Assembly: GCF_012317045.1 (NCBI RefSeq)
Contig: NZ_CP051154.1
Location: 3,162,001 to 3,226,000 of the forward strand
Source of the DNA: Leifsonia sp. PS1209
Lineage (GTDB): Bacteria > Actinomycetota > Actinomycetes > Actinomycetales > Microbacteriaceae
Length of the DNA: 64,000 nucleotides
Reading direction: 5' to 3'
This document shows positions 42,910-51,873 of this stretch, piece after piece (position 1 is the first letter of the stretch; each line of letters starts with the position of its first letter). The position numbers and the translations under genes are program-made. The notes below the pieces were generated by a model. That model was not told the DNA's origin, searched no databases, and saw nothing but the letters and a program-made list of their open reading frames with translations.

Positions 42910-42962
42910 ACCCGTGGGGACGGAACCCCGTGGAGGGCCGAACCCGTGGGAGGATGACTGCC

Positions 42963-43514
42963 ATGTCCCCTATCCGCCAGCGGCCAGACCCGAGGAAGCT
43001 GAGCGACGAGGAGATCGAACTCTTCAACGCGTTCTATGTGATGCGCCGCGGGTTCGACCGCACGCTCGACGCGCAACTGCAGCGGGATCACGGCATCTCC
43101 ATCTCCGAACTGGAGGTGCTGATGGCGCTCGTGCGCGCACCGGGTCGGCGCCTGCGGGTGCGCGAGCTGGTCGACGTCACCGGCTGGGAGAAGAGCAGGG
43201 TCTCGCACCAGGTGACCAGGATGGCCGCGCGCGGATTCGTCGAACGGCAGGAGTGCGCGGAGGACAGGCGCGCCAGCTACATCCACCTCACCGGGGATGG
43301 GCGGAGGGTGCTGGTCCGGGCGCTGCCGGAGCACACGGCGACGATCAGGCGGGTGCTGTTCGACGTGCTCTCGGACGATCAGCAGGCGGAGTTCCTGGAG
43401 ATCGCGAAGAACATGATCGCCGCGAACGAAGCGGAGACCGCCGTCTGCGAGCGGGAGGACGCGGCGGAGTCCGAGCCCGCCGATGAACGGGTTCGCAGCG
43501 ACGTCACCTCCTGA
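42963..43514 (+). CDS. MarR-family transcriptional regulator
   Basis: A 183-residue winged-helix regulator: FNAFYVMRRGFDRTLDAQLQRDHGISISELEVLMAL, the recognition region RELVDVTGWEKSRVSHQVTRM and the wing VERQECAEDRRASYIHLT. The last 25 residues are acidic. I chose the ATG at 42963 because GGGAGG is 9 bases upstream. Its target may be the membrane protein gene just before it. Confidence 0.92.
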   Translation: MSPIRQRPDPRKLSDEEIELFNAFYVMRRGFDRTLDAQLQRDHGISISELEVLMALVRAPGRRLRVRELVDVTGWEKSRVSHQVTRMAARGFVERQECAEDRRASYIHLTGDGRRVLVRALPEHTATIRRVLFDVLSDDQQAEFLEIAKNMIAANEAETAVCEREDAAESEPADERVRSDVTS

Positions 43515-43615
43515 GCGGCGCCGATCTGGGAGCACGGCCCGGAAAGCCTGACGATTCGTCGAGAAACGCATGGATCGCCAGGGCTCTCGCAGGGTTGCAC
43601 CCCTAGCGTTTCCCT

Positions 43616-45358
43616 GTGCGACGCCCGACCTTCCCCAGCCCCGAGGAACCCAGAGACCCTCGGCAGCACTCCGGCGACCCCGAACCGGCCACCGAGGTGT
43701 TCGGCCGGGTGCCCCAGCCTGACCCGCGCCGCCCGGTCCGCGCCACGCGGCCCGCCGACGGCAGGTACGGGGGAAGCCGAGCTGCCGGTGCAGCGGGAGC
43801 CGCATCCGGTGGTGGCGTCGACGCGCTGTTCGGCGGCGCAGGCGGAGGCTCCGGGCGCGACGGCGGCGGGCGCAACGGCGGCGGCGGCGGCCACGGCCAC
43901 GACGGCGGCGACGGCACCGGCGACGGTCCAGACTCCCCCACCCCCGGCGGCCGCAGAGGCCGCACTCCCCGCACGCGGCGCTCCCGCACCAAGCGCATCA
44001 TCGGCTGGACGGCCTTCGGCCTCGCCGTGATCCTCGTGGTCGTCGGCGGGTACGCCGCGTACAGCTACTTCCGCTTCGTCAACAACGTCAAGCACGTGGA
44101 TGTGATCTCCGAGCAGCACAAGCCGAAGACCGACGTCGACGGCTCCGACCAGAACATCCTGCTCGTCGGTGACGACCACCGGCCGGACGGCGCATCCCAG
44201 GCCGAACTCGACCAGCTCGGCACCACCGACGACGGGGGCGGCACCAATACGGACACGATGATGGTGCTGCACATCCCGGCGGACGGGAAGTCCGCCACCC
44301 TCATCTCCCTCCCCCGCGACTCCTGGGTGGATGTGCCCGGCCACGGCATGAACAAGCTCAACTCCGCCTTCTCCCTCGGCGGCGGCGCGACCGATGCGAC
44401 CAGCGGCGCGAAGCTCCTCATCCAGACCGTGCAGAACCTCACCGGTCTGACGATCGACCACTACGTGCGCATCTCCCTGCTCGGGTTCTACGACATCGCC
44501 CAGGCGCTCGGCCCGATCCAGGTGTGCCTGAACAACGCCGTCGACGACCCGTACTCGCAGGCCAACTTCCCCGCAGGCGTGTCGACACTGGATGCGCACC
44601 AGGCGCTCGCGTTCGTCCGCCAGCGCCACGGTCTGCCGCAGGGCGACCTCGACCGCGTCGTGCGCCAGCAGTACTTCCTGTCGGTGGAGGCGCACAAGTT
44701 CCTCTCCGCGGGCACGCTGCTGAACCCCGGCAAGCTGTCGAAGGTCCTGGATGCGGTGAGCGGATCGCTCGAGACCGACCCCGGCCTCAACTTCCTCTCC
44801 CTCGCCGCGCAGCTGCAGGGGCTCACCGGCGGCAAGATCCAGTCGGCGACCATCCCGATCTCCGGCACCCCGACCATCACCGTCGACGGCGAGGACCTGT
44901 CGATCGTGGAGGTGGACACGGCCGCGATGCCCGCGTTCATCCAGAGCCTGATGGGCACGCCGAGCGCGTTCGAGAAGGCGACAGCTGCAAAGCCGGCAGA
45001 CACGACCGTCACCGTGCTGAACGGCGGCGAAACGAACGGCGCGGCAGGAACCGCGACCGCGACGTTCGCCGCCGCCGGCTTCAAGACGGGCACGGCCGGG
45101 GATGCCGACACGCAGCCGACCACGGTGATCAAATACCCGAGCGGGCAGGAGGCGCAGGCCAAGGCGGTCGCGGCGTACCTGCCCGGCGCGTCCGTGCAGG
45201 AGACGTCGTCGGTGTCCGGCGTCACGGTGGTCCTCGGCGACGACGGCCTGATGCCGGCGGCCCCGGCAGCCGGCGGGGCGCCCGCCTCCGGCGGAGCACC
45301 CGCGCCGACCCCGTCGTCGCCCGCGAAGAACTACAGCGACACGGTCTGCATCAACTAG
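43616..45358 (+). CDS. LytR-CpsA-Psr (LCP) family cell-wall polymer ligase
   Basis: A 580-residue type II membrane protein. A long Pro/Gly/Arg-rich cytoplasmic part (about 125 residues) precedes one membrane helix at about 127-150. The LCP domain (about 170-375) has NILLVGDDHRPD, TNTDTMMVLHIPADG, ISLPRDSWVDVPG with the conserved Arg/Asp, and AFVRQRHGLPQGDLDR. A LytR_C domain (about 445-545) and Pro/Ala/Ser tail follow. It attaches glycopolymers to peptidoglycan. GTG start at 43616, 6 bases after TAGCGT (43604-43609): probably leaderless. Confidence 0.93.
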   Translation: MRRPTFPSPEEPRDPRQHSGDPEPATEVFGRVPQPDPRRPVRATRPADGRYGGSRAAGAAGAASGGGVDALFGGAGGGSGRDGGGRNGGGGGHGHDGGDGTGDGPDSPTPGGRRGRTPRTRRSRTKRIIGWTAFGLAVILVVVGGYAAYSYFRFVNNVKHVDVISEQHKPKTDVDGSDQNILLVGDDHRPDGASQAELDQLGTTDDGGGTNTDTMMVLHIPADGKSATLISLPRDSWVDVPGHGMNKLNSAFSLGGGATDATSGAKLLIQTVQNLTGLTIDHYVRISLLGFYDIAQALGPIQVCLNNAVDDPYSQANFPAGVSTLDAHQALAFVRQRHGLPQGDLDRVVRQQYFLSVEAHKFLSAGTLLNPGKLSKVLDAVSGSLETDPGLNFLSLAAQLQGLTGGKIQSATIPISGTPTITVDGEDLSIVEVDTAAMPAFIQSLMGTPSAFEKATAAKPADTTVTVLNGGETNGAAGTATATFAAAGFKTGTAGDADTQPTTVIKYPSGQEAQAKAVAAYLPGASVQETSSVSGVTVVLGDDGLMPAAPAAGGAPASGGAPAPTPSSPAKNYSDTVCIN

Positions 45359-45379
45359 CCGGGATCGACGACCCGCCCG

Positions 45380-47113
45380 CTAGTCGAAGAGCCTCCGGAA
45401 CACGTTCGTGTCCGCCAGGTCGACGAGCTCGTCGCCGCGGCCGGACATGATCGTGCGCAGGGCGTAGAGCGTGAAACCCTTGACCTGCTCGGCCGTGATC
45501 GCCGGCGGGATGGACAGCTCCTGGCGGGCGGTGACCACATCCACCAGGGCCGGTCCGTCGTGGTCGAAGGCGGCGCGGAGGGCGGCCTGCAAGTCGTCCG
45601 GCTTCTCGACCCGCTGACCGTGGATGCCCATGGCGTTGGCGACGTCGGCGAAGTTCGGGTTGTCCAGCCCGGTGCCGAAGTTGACGAAACCGGCCGCCTT
45701 CATCTCCACCTCGACGAAGTTCAGCGACGAGTTGTTGAACACGACGATCTTCACCGGCAGCTTGTTCTGCCGCAGGGTGAGCAGTTCGCCGAGCAGCATC
45801 GCCAGCCCGCCGTCTCCGGCGAGCGCTACCACCTGCCGGTCGGGGAACGCCGACTGCGCGCCGATGGCGTGCGGCAGGGCGTTCGCCATCGTGCCGTGCG
45901 AGAACGAGCCGATCAGGCGGCGCCGCCCGTTCATCTCCAGGTAGCGGGATGCCCACACGACGGGCGAGCCGACATCCGGGATGAACACGGCGTCGTCGGT
46001 CGAGAGGTCGCTGATCAGCTTCGCGACGTACTGCGGGTGGATGGGCGTGCGGTTGCGGTCGTTCGTCGCGAGGTCGTCGAGCCCCTTGCGGGACTTGCGG
46101 TAGTGCGCGGTGGACGAGTCGAGGTGTTTGGTGTCGGTGCGGTCCTTGAGCAGCGGGAGCAGCGCATCCACCGTGTCCCGGACGCTGCCCACCAGGCCGA
46201 GGTCGACCGGGGTGCGCCTGCCCAGGTTCTCGCCGCGGATGTCGACCTGGATGATCTTGGCCTTCGACGGGTAGAACTGCTGATACGGGAAGTCGGTGCC
46301 GAGCATCAGCAGCACGTCGCAGCTCTCCATCGCCCGGTAGCCGGAGGCGAACCCGAGCAGGCCGGTCATGCCGACGTCGTACGGGTTGTCGTACTCGATG
46401 AACTCCTTGCCGCGAAGCGCATGGACGACCGGCGCCTTGAGCTTGTCCGCGATGGCGACCAGCTGCGGGTGAGCACCCTCTACGCCCGCTCCGCCCAGGA
46501 TGGTGACCTTCTTGGCCGAGTTGAGCAGGTCGGCTGCCGCGTGCAGCTCGGCGTCGGCGGGCCGGGTGACGCGCGGCGAGAACGCGATCGGCGCCGACTT
46601 GCGGCGGCCGGTGCTGTCCTTCAGGAAGATCTCGCCCGGGATGACGACCACGGCGACGCCGCGACGCTCGATGGCGGTGCGCATCGCGATCTCGAGCACC
46701 CGCGGCAGCTGCTCCGGCACGCTGACCAGCTCGGTGTAGACGGCGGCCTCGCGGAACAGGTCCTGCGGGTGCGTCTCCTGGAAGTAGGTGCTGCCGATCT
46801 CCGGACCGGGGATCTGCGCGGCGATGGCGAGCACGGGAACCCTGCTCCTGTTCGCGTCGAACAGCCCGTTGATGAGGTGCAGGTTGCCCGGCCCGCAGCT
46901 TCCGGCGCAGACGGCCAGCTCTCCGGTCAGGGCGGCCTCTGCCGCAGCCGCGAACGCCGCGGCCTCCTCGTGCCGCACGTGCTGCCAGGCGACCGATCCG
47001 TTCCTGCGCAGCGCATCGGTGAACCCGTTGAGCGAATCGCCCGGCAACCCGTAGACGCGTTTCACCCCCGCGTCCTCGATGATCTCGACGATGGTGTCGG
47101 CGACGGTCGGCAT
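45380..47113 (-). CDS. poxB: Pyruvate dehydrogenase (quinone) / pyruvate oxidase
   Basis: A 577-residue ThDP enzyme. The N-terminal ThDP domain has KRVYGLPGDSLNGF and the catalytic Glu in WQHVRHEEAAAFAA, the central FAD-type domain VTILGGAGVEGAHPQL, and the C-terminal ThDP/Mg motif GDGGLAMLLGELLTL ending NN. Order and length match PoxB, a peripheral membrane enzyme that converts pyruvate to acetate and CO2 and passes electrons to quinone. ATG 47113 follows GAGGGAG. It converges on the LCP gene. Confidence 0.93.
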   Translation of the reverse strand: MPTVADTIVEIIEDAGVKRVYGLPGDSLNGFTDALRRNGSVAWQHVRHEEAAAFAAAAEAALTGELAVCAGSCGPGNLHLINGLFDANRSRVPVLAIAAQIPGPEIGSTYFQETHPQDLFREAAVYTELVSVPEQLPRVLEIAMRTAIERRGVAVVVIPGEIFLKDSTGRRKSAPIAFSPRVTRPADAELHAAADLLNSAKKVTILGGAGVEGAHPQLVAIADKLKAPVVHALRGKEFIEYDNPYDVGMTGLLGFASGYRAMESCDVLLMLGTDFPYQQFYPSKAKIIQVDIRGENLGRRTPVDLGLVGSVRDTVDALLPLLKDRTDTKHLDSSTAHYRKSRKGLDDLATNDRNRTPIHPQYVAKLISDLSTDDAVFIPDVGSPVVWASRYLEMNGRRRLIGSFSHGTMANALPHAIGAQSAFPDRQVVALAGDGGLAMLLGELLTLRQNKLPVKIVVFNNSSLNFVEVEMKAAGFVNFGTGLDNPNFADVANAMGIHGQRVEKPDDLQAALRAAFDHDGPALVDVVTARQELSIPPAITAEQVKGFTLYALRTIMSGRGDELVDLADTNVFRRLFD

Positions 47114-47230
47114 AGTGCACTCCCTCGAATCGGCGGATGCGTCCAACGTACGCCGAGGAAGGGGGCCAGCGGGAGAGGCGCTGGGACGATGTGCAGGGTG
47201 CGGGTGCGCGGAGCGTGGCTGGGGTCGCCC

Positions 47231-47626
47231 TCAGCGCAGGTCGGCGAGCGTCGCCACCCGCACGGTGCCGCTCGCAGCCTCGGCGAGCGCTGGATCGAGG
47301 GCGATCAGCGCATCCGCCTGCAACTGCGTCACAGCGATGTACTCCGCCGGGAGCGTGTCCGGGAGGCCGAGCGCGTCCGCCAGTTTCCAGGCCGTCGCCT
47401 GGGAGACGCGGTCGCTCAGGTACCGGATGCGCAGCCCGCGCAGGTAATCGAGCCTGCGGGACGCGTCCTCCCTGGCAAGGTCGCCGCGCGCCACCGCCTG
47501 GTACAGCTGGGACAGCACCTGCGATTTGAGCAGGGCGGGCGCGACGAGGCTGTCCGCTGCGTCCACCACCGTCGCATCGGCAGCGAGGCGCAGCGCGGCG
47601 GGGGCGTCGATGACGTATCTGGGCAT
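47231..47626 (-). CDS. PIN-domain protein (VapC-like toxin)
   Basis: A 131-residue PIN-fold putative ribonuclease: RYVIDAPAALRL with the first acidic residue, DSLVAPALLKSQVLSQLYQA with a second region, and the C-terminal LPAEYIAVTQLQADALIALDP with conserved acidic residues. PIN proteins of this size are usually VapC toxins, but no antitoxin ORF fits in the 118 bases upstream, so it is an orphan. GGGAGGA precedes the ATG. Confidence 0.8.
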   Translation of the reverse strand: MPRYVIDAPAALRLAADATVVDAADSLVAPALLKSQVLSQLYQAVARGDLAREDASRRLDYLRGLRIRYLSDRVSQATAWKLADALGLPDTLPAEYIAVTQLQADALIALDPALAEAASGTVRVATLADLR

Positions 47627-47744
47627 CCGGTGTCCTCCCGCTCGACGCAACGCTAAGCCTGTGGATGCGGCAGGGCAAGACCCGCGCGCAGACCGCACCA
47701 CCGCATCCATTGCCCACGGCCGAACATGCGCGCACAATCACTGC

Positions 47745-48092
47745 ATGAGCAATGAGGTGGACTACTTCGAGATCGGGTCGCCGGACCCGGAGGCGAGCAC
47801 GGCGTTCTACTCCGGGATGTTCGGGTGGGAGATCGGGCCGCCGTCCCCTGCCGGCTACAGCATGGTCGGCGGGGACAAGGGCGGGTTGTGGGACACGAAC
47901 GGCGTCGGGGGCGGGTCGTGGGCCGTGTTCTATGTGCACGTCGACGACGTCGCCGCGGCGGTCGAGCGGGCGACGGCGCTCGGGGCGACCGTCGCGCTGC
48001 CGCTGGTGGACAACGGGTCGATCCAGTTCGCGCACCTGCTCGACCCGACGGGGAACCGGTTCGCGGTCTGGCGCCCCAACAACACCGACTGA
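47745..48092 (+). CDS. VOC/glyoxalase-family protein
   Basis: A 115-residue single VOC-fold protein: VDYFEIGSPDPEASTAFYSGMFGWEI, the central WAVFYVHVDDVAAAVERATALG and the C-terminal AHLLDPTGNRFAVWRP. Members bind metal and include glyoxalases and antibiotic-binding proteins; the ligand here is unknown. There is no ribosome-binding site, and CACAAT lies 6 bases before the ATG, again consistent with a leaderless mRNA. Confidence 0.88.
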   Translation: MSNEVDYFEIGSPDPEASTAFYSGMFGWEIGPPSPAGYSMVGGDKGGLWDTNGVGGGSWAVFYVHVDDVAAAVERATALGATVALPLVDNGSIQFAHLLDPTGNRFAVWRPNNTD

Positions 48093-48245
48093 GAGGGGGC
48101 GTGAGCCGACAGACAGGTCGTTTCGCTAGACGATGCGGTCCGCGCGGAGATTCGGACAATGCACACAAGTCTCGATTACGGTGTGCTTACCCCCGTTACT
48201 CTCCCACACGACACTCGTCGTCGTCCCCATAGGAGAACCCACCTC

Positions 48246-48881
48246 ATGGTCAAACAGGCGCGCGCCCAAGCCACCAGAGACGCCATCATCCTCGGCGCAG
48301 CCGAGACGTTCGAGCGCTCGGGTTACGGCCTCTCCTCGATCGCCGACATCGCCACAGCATCCTCCGTCACGAAGGGCGCGCTGTACTTCCACTTCCAGTC
48401 GAAGGACGACATCGCCAGGGCGGTGATCGACGAGCAGCACGAGCGAGCGTTCGCCTCCGGCTCCGAGATCATGGCGAAGAAGCTGCCGGCCCTGCAGACG
48501 ATGGTGCTGCTCTGCGCCGGACTCGCCCAGCAACTGCTCACCGACCCGGTGGTCAAGGCCGGCATCCGGCTGACCACGGACAGGTCGGGGTTCGAGCAGC
48601 CCGTCGACGGCCCGTACGACGACTGGCTGCGCGCCGTCGAGGAACTCACCGTCCGCGGCATCGCGGAGGGCGACATCGTCGCGACGGTGGACCCGTCGAT
48701 GTTCGCGCACTTCCTGATCCCGGCGTTCACCGGTGTGCAGCTGGTCTCGGAGACGCTCTCCGACCGCGCCGACCTGCTGCAGCGGGTCAGGGAGCTGTGG
48801 ATCGTGCTCCTGCCCGGCATCGTGCCGCCGGAGAGGTACGAGGCGCTGTCGACGCTCCCCCTGCTCGTCCCTGAGGGCTGA
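48246..48881 (+). CDS. TetR-family regulator, ScbR/gamma-butyrolactone-receptor-like
   Basis: A 211-residue regulator. The N-terminal HTH (RDAIILGAAETFERSGYGLSSIADIATASSVTKGALYFHFQSKDD, in overlapping short motifs) is close to the ArpA/ScbR group, including GALYFHF and the AVIDEQHER helix. The C-terminal DWLRAVEELTVRGIAEGDI and GVQLVSETLSDRADL also fit that group. No butyrolactone synthase is in the window, so the ligand is unknown. AGGAGA lies about 10 bases before the ATG. Confidence 0.87.
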   Translation: MVKQARAQATRDAIILGAAETFERSGYGLSSIADIATASSVTKGALYFHFQSKDDIARAVIDEQHERAFASGSEIMAKKLPALQTMVLLCAGLAQQLLTDPVVKAGIRLTTDRSGFEQPVDGPYDDWLRAVEELTVRGIAEGDIVATVDPSMFAHFLIPAFTGVQLVSETLSDRADLLQRVRELWIVLLPGIVPPERYEALSTLPLLVPEG

Positions 48882-48961
48882 ACGTCGCGCCCGCCGTTAC
48901 ACTGACAGCGGGGATCGCCTCTGAATCATGGTGGCGAACAGCGACACCGGGAGGGGCCGAT

Positions 48962-49342
48962 ATGAGCGCAGCACGGAAGGCCAAAAGCAAACGCGCAGTG
49001 ATGCGCATGGTCTACATCGATTTCTGGTCGGCACTCAAGCTGTCGTTCCTGGTGGCGGTCGTGCTGGCCGTGCTCACCGTGGTGATCGCCCTTCTGGTGT
49101 GGAGCGTGCTCGACAAGCTCGGCGCGATCGGCTCCCTCCGCGATTTCCTCGAGAGCATCGCGGGGACGCAGGGCTCTGCGCTGGTCTCCGACCTGACGTT
49201 CTCGAACATGCTCACGTTCACGCTGGTGGTCGCACTGCTCGAACTGATCGTGGTGTCAGCGCTCGGCGCGATCTTCGCCGCCCTGTTCAACCTGGCCACC
49301 CGCGTCGTCGGCGGCTGGAAGCTCACCTTCGGGAGCGACTGA
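48962..49342 (+). CDS. DUF3566 membrane protein
   Basis: A 126-residue protein: a basic N-terminus, VYIDFWSALKLSFLVAVVLAVLTV with the first membrane helix, and a second hydrophobic region ending VVSALGAIFAALFNLATRVVGG, which is typical of DUF3566. In most actinobacteria this gene follows gyrA; here it stands alone. GGGAGGGG precedes the ATG. Its last 20 bases overlap the convergent bioQ gene. Confidence 0.88.
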   Translation: MSAARKAKSKRAVMRMVYIDFWSALKLSFLVAVVLAVLTVVIALLVWSVLDKLGAIGSLRDFLESIAGTQGSALVSDLTFSNMLTFTLVVALLELIVVSALGAIFAALFNLATRVVGGWKLTFGSD

Positions 49343-49982
49343 ACTCCAGCCCGCCCACCAGCAGGTCGACGCCGAACCGGAACGCCGCAGCGGGGTCGTC
49401 CTCGTCGATGCTGGATGCGGTCACACCGTCGGCGACCACGCCGAAGCTGTCGTACTGCATCCGCTGCTGCTCGTGCGAGACGTGCCCGAGGATGAAATGC
49501 AGCAACGCGGTCGCCGCACGGCCGCTGGTGTGGTCGTCGAACCCGCCGAGCGCGACGGCGGAGGCGAGCCGGTCGACGGCGGCGGTGGACCCGAGGCCGA
49601 GAGCGAACGTGCTGGAGACCACCTCGGCGCCGTCGCGGTAGGCGAGCAGCGCATCCCGGAGCGCGGCGGCCTCGGAGCGGACGGCGTGCATCCAGTCGGT
49701 GGGCGCGGTGGCGGTGGATGCGGTGGCGGTGGATGCGGGGGCGGTGGATGCGGGGGCCATTGCGGCGGGGCGGCCGTGGGAGACGATGCGGTCGGCGAGC
49801 TCGGCCAGCAGCGTCTGCTTGTTCGGGAAGTGCCAGTAGAGGGCGCTCGGCTGCACGTCGAGGGCCGCGGCCAGACGGCGCATGGTGAGATCGGGGAGGC
49901 CGTGGTCGTCCAGGATGCGCAGGGCCGTGCGCGCCACGTCGTCGCGGGTGTGCCGCCTGCCGGTGCTTTCCGTTTCCGTCAC
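49323..49982 (-). CDS. bioQ: BioQ-type TetR repressor of biotin genes
   Basis: A 219-residue TetR regulator: HTH in LTMRRLAAALDVQPSALYWHFPNKQTLLAEL, then a TetR_C-like effector domain ending AFRFGVDLLVGGLEF. A short Ala/Ser/Thr repeat (ASTAPASTATASTATAP) interrupts it near 85-100. The BioQ call rests on context: it is divergent from bioY, and the gap holds two palindromes that fit the published BioQ consensus TGAAC-N3-GTTAC closely. GTG start 49982 is 6 bases after TATACT (49994-49989), so leaderless. It should repress itself and the biotin operon when biotin is ample. Confidence 0.8.
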   Translation of the reverse strand: MTETESTGRRHTRDDVARTALRILDDHGLPDLTMRRLAAALDVQPSALYWHFPNKQTLLAELADRIVSHGRPAAMAPASTAPASTATASTATAPTDWMHAVRSEAAALRDALLAYRDGAEVVSSTFALGLGSTAAVDRLASAVALGGFDDHTSGRAATALLHFILGHVSHEQQRMQYDSFGVVADGVTASSIDEDDPAAAFRFGVDLLVGGLEFSRSRR

Positions 49983-49995
49983 CCGATCAGTATAG

Positions 49996-50023
49996 TGAAC
50001 GCTGTTCAGGTGAACAGTGTTCA
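49996..50023. promoter_or_regulatory. Tandem BioQ operators between bioQ and bioY
   Basis: TGAACGCTGTTCA (49996-50008) and TGAACAGTGTTCA (50011-50023) are two perfect palindromes with 15-base centre spacing. The first touches the TATAGT box (49991-49996) facing bioY, and the second lies at the -35 of bioQ. One repressor pair could shut off both genes. Confidence 0.72.
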
Positions 50024-50089
50024 GGTGCGAGCCTTCCGATGAACGGCGTTCCGGAGCAGCACCCGCACCCCGACCGTGAGGAAGCACCC

Positions 50090-50716
50090 ATGTCCCGACC
50101 CGCCAGCACGCGCATCGACGCGACAGACATCGCCAGGATCGCGGTCTTCGCCGCCATCGTGGCCGTCCTCGGCCTCCCCGGCGGCTTCTCGGTGTTCGGC
50201 GCCGTCCCGATCACGGCGCAGACGCTGGGTGTGATGCTCGCCGGAGCGATCCTCGGACCGTGGCGCGGCGCCATCTCGATGCTGGTACTGCTCGCCCTGG
50301 TGGCGGTCGGCCTCCCCCTGCTCTCCGGAGGCCGCGGCGGCATCGGCGTCTTCGTCGGCCCGTCGGCCGGCTACCTGTTCGGCTGGGTGGTCGGCGCGTT
50401 CGTGATCGGCCTGATCGTGCACGCGGGCGGCCGCACCCCCACCTGGACGAGGACGATCGTCGGCATCGTCACCGGCGGCATCATCACGATCTACGCGTTC
50501 GGCATCCCGATCCAGGCACTCGTGACCCGCCTCCCCCTCGCGGAGACGGCGCTGCAGAGCACGGTGTTCCTGCCCGGCGACCTCATCAAGGCGGCGCTGG
50601 CGGTGGCCATCACGATGACGCTGGCGCGGGCATACCCACGGGCGTTCCGGACGCGCGGGCGCGTGCGGGCGGACGAGGAGCGCGAGCCGGTGCGCGACGA
50701 GGCCGGGGTGTCGTGA
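50090..50716 (+). CDS. bioY: Biotin transporter S component BioY
   Basis: A 208-residue membrane protein with six hydrophobic segments and BioY signatures: PITAQTLGVMLAGAILGPWRGAISML, RGGIGVFVGPSAGYLFGW and the C-terminal FLPGDLIKAALAVAI. It binds biotin in ECF-type uptake; BioM and BioN encoded just downstream supply energy. GAGGAAG precedes the ATG at 50090. The stop overlaps the ligase start as GTGA. Confidence 0.93.
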   Translation: MSRPASTRIDATDIARIAVFAAIVAVLGLPGGFSVFGAVPITAQTLGVMLAGAILGPWRGAISMLVLLALVAVGLPLLSGGRGGIGVFVGPSAGYLFGWVVGAFVIGLIVHAGGRTPTWTRTIVGIVTGGIITIYAFGIPIQALVTRLPLAETALQSTVFLPGDLIKAALAVAITMTLARAYPRAFRTRGRVRADEEREPVRDEAGVS

Positions 50717-51873
50717 CCGGGGTGATCGTGCCGCTGGTGGGGGCGGGTTCGGTGACCGCGGGTGCGGCGCGCGAGCTGATCGACCGCATCCACTCGGTGC
50801 GGGCTGCGGGCGATGTGCCGCTGGTCGGCGACGACCGGTGGCCGCAGGAGCAGTGGCGGCAGGTGCGCGCGACCGCGGAGACGGCGGGGCCGCTGCCGGG
50901 GATCGGGTGGGCGACGCTCACCTCGGGGAGCACCGGCGCGCCGCGGATCGTGGTGCGCACCGCGGAGTCGTGGTCCGCGTCGTTCGCCGCAGTGGATGCG
51001 CTGCTCGGCGTGCAGGACGGGGACGTGCTGGCGCTCCCCGCGCCCGCGGCATCGTCGCTGTCGCTGTTCTCGATCGCCCGGGCGGCGGAGGGCGGACCCG
51101 AGCTGCTGATGCCGGGAGGCCACGCGGTGGTCGCGAGCGACTTCGCCGACGCCACCCTGTTCCACGGGACGCCGCGCGCGCTCCGCACGATCCTCGACGC
51201 CGGCCCGGCCGCGACACCGCTGCTGCGGGCGGCGCTCGTCGGTGGCGCCGACCTGGATGCGGGAACGCGCGCCCGCGCGGAGGAGCGCGGCATCCGGGTG
51301 GTGGCGTACTACGGAGCGGCCGAGCTGTCGTTCGTCGCGGTCGACCACGGCGACGGACTGCGACCGTTCCCGGGGGTGGAGGTGGAGGTCCGCGACGGCG
51401 AACTGTGGGTGCGGTCGCCGTATGCGGCTTCGGGCTATCTGGGCGGCGACGGCCCGCTGCGGCGAGACGGCACCTGGTGCACGGTGGGCGACCGGGCGGA
51501 GATCGTGGATGGGCGCATCCGGTTGTCGGGGAGGGCGGACGACGCGATTCTCACGGCGGCGGCGACCGTCGTGCCCGCGGAGGTCGAGGCGGCGCTGCTC
51601 GGGTTGCGTGGCGTGACGGATGCCGTGGTGTTCGGGCTGCCGAACGACGGGGTCGGGGCACTGGTGGCTGCGGTGGTGGAGCTAGCGCGAGGTGGTGCGG
51701 AGGATGGGGTGCTCGCCGATGAGGTGCGCGCGCAGGCGCGTGCGGTGCTCGCGCCGACGCACGTCCCTCGGCGGTGGTTCGTTGTGGACGCGCTGCCCCG
51801 CACCGCGTCGGGGAAGCCCGCGCGGGCGGAGCTGCTGCGCAGCGTCCTCGCGGGTGAAGTGAGCGGACTGTGA
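50713..51873 (+). CDS. AMP-forming acyl-CoA ligase in the biotin operon
   Basis: A 386-residue member of the acyl-adenylate superfamily, shorter than the usual 500 or more because the N-terminal part is reduced. ATLTSGSTGAPRIVVRTAESW is the P-loop-like motif; YYGAAELSFVA, TVGDRAEIVDGRIRLSGRADD and the final TASGKPARAELL (catalytic Lys) are present. With the thiolase it parallels B. subtilis yhfT and yhfS, which lie next to a bioY (yhfU) and are biotin-controlled. It may activate a biotin precursor or related acid. GTG start. Confidence 0.82.
   Translation: MTGVIVPLVGAGSVTAGAARELIDRIHSVRAAGDVPLVGDDRWPQEQWRQVRATAETAGPLPGIGWATLTSGSTGAPRIVVRTAESWSASFAAVDALLGVQDGDVLALPAPAASSLSLFSIARAAEGGPELLMPGGHAVVASDFADATLFHGTPRALRTILDAGPAATPLLRAALVGGADLDAGTRARAEERGIRVVAYYGAAELSFVAVDHGDGLRPFPGVEVEVRDGELWVRSPYAASGYLGGDGPLRRDGTWCTVGDRAEIVDGRIRLSGRADDAILTAAATVVPAEVEAALLGLRGVTDAVVFGLPNDGVGALVAAVVELARGGAEDGVLADEVRAQARAVLAPTHVPRRWFVVDALPRTASGKPARAELLRSVLAGEVSGL

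Noticed and set aside
47627..47744. VapB-type antitoxin partner for the PIN protein
   Set aside because: The gap is too short and no small ribbon-helix-helix or AbrB-like frame is seen.
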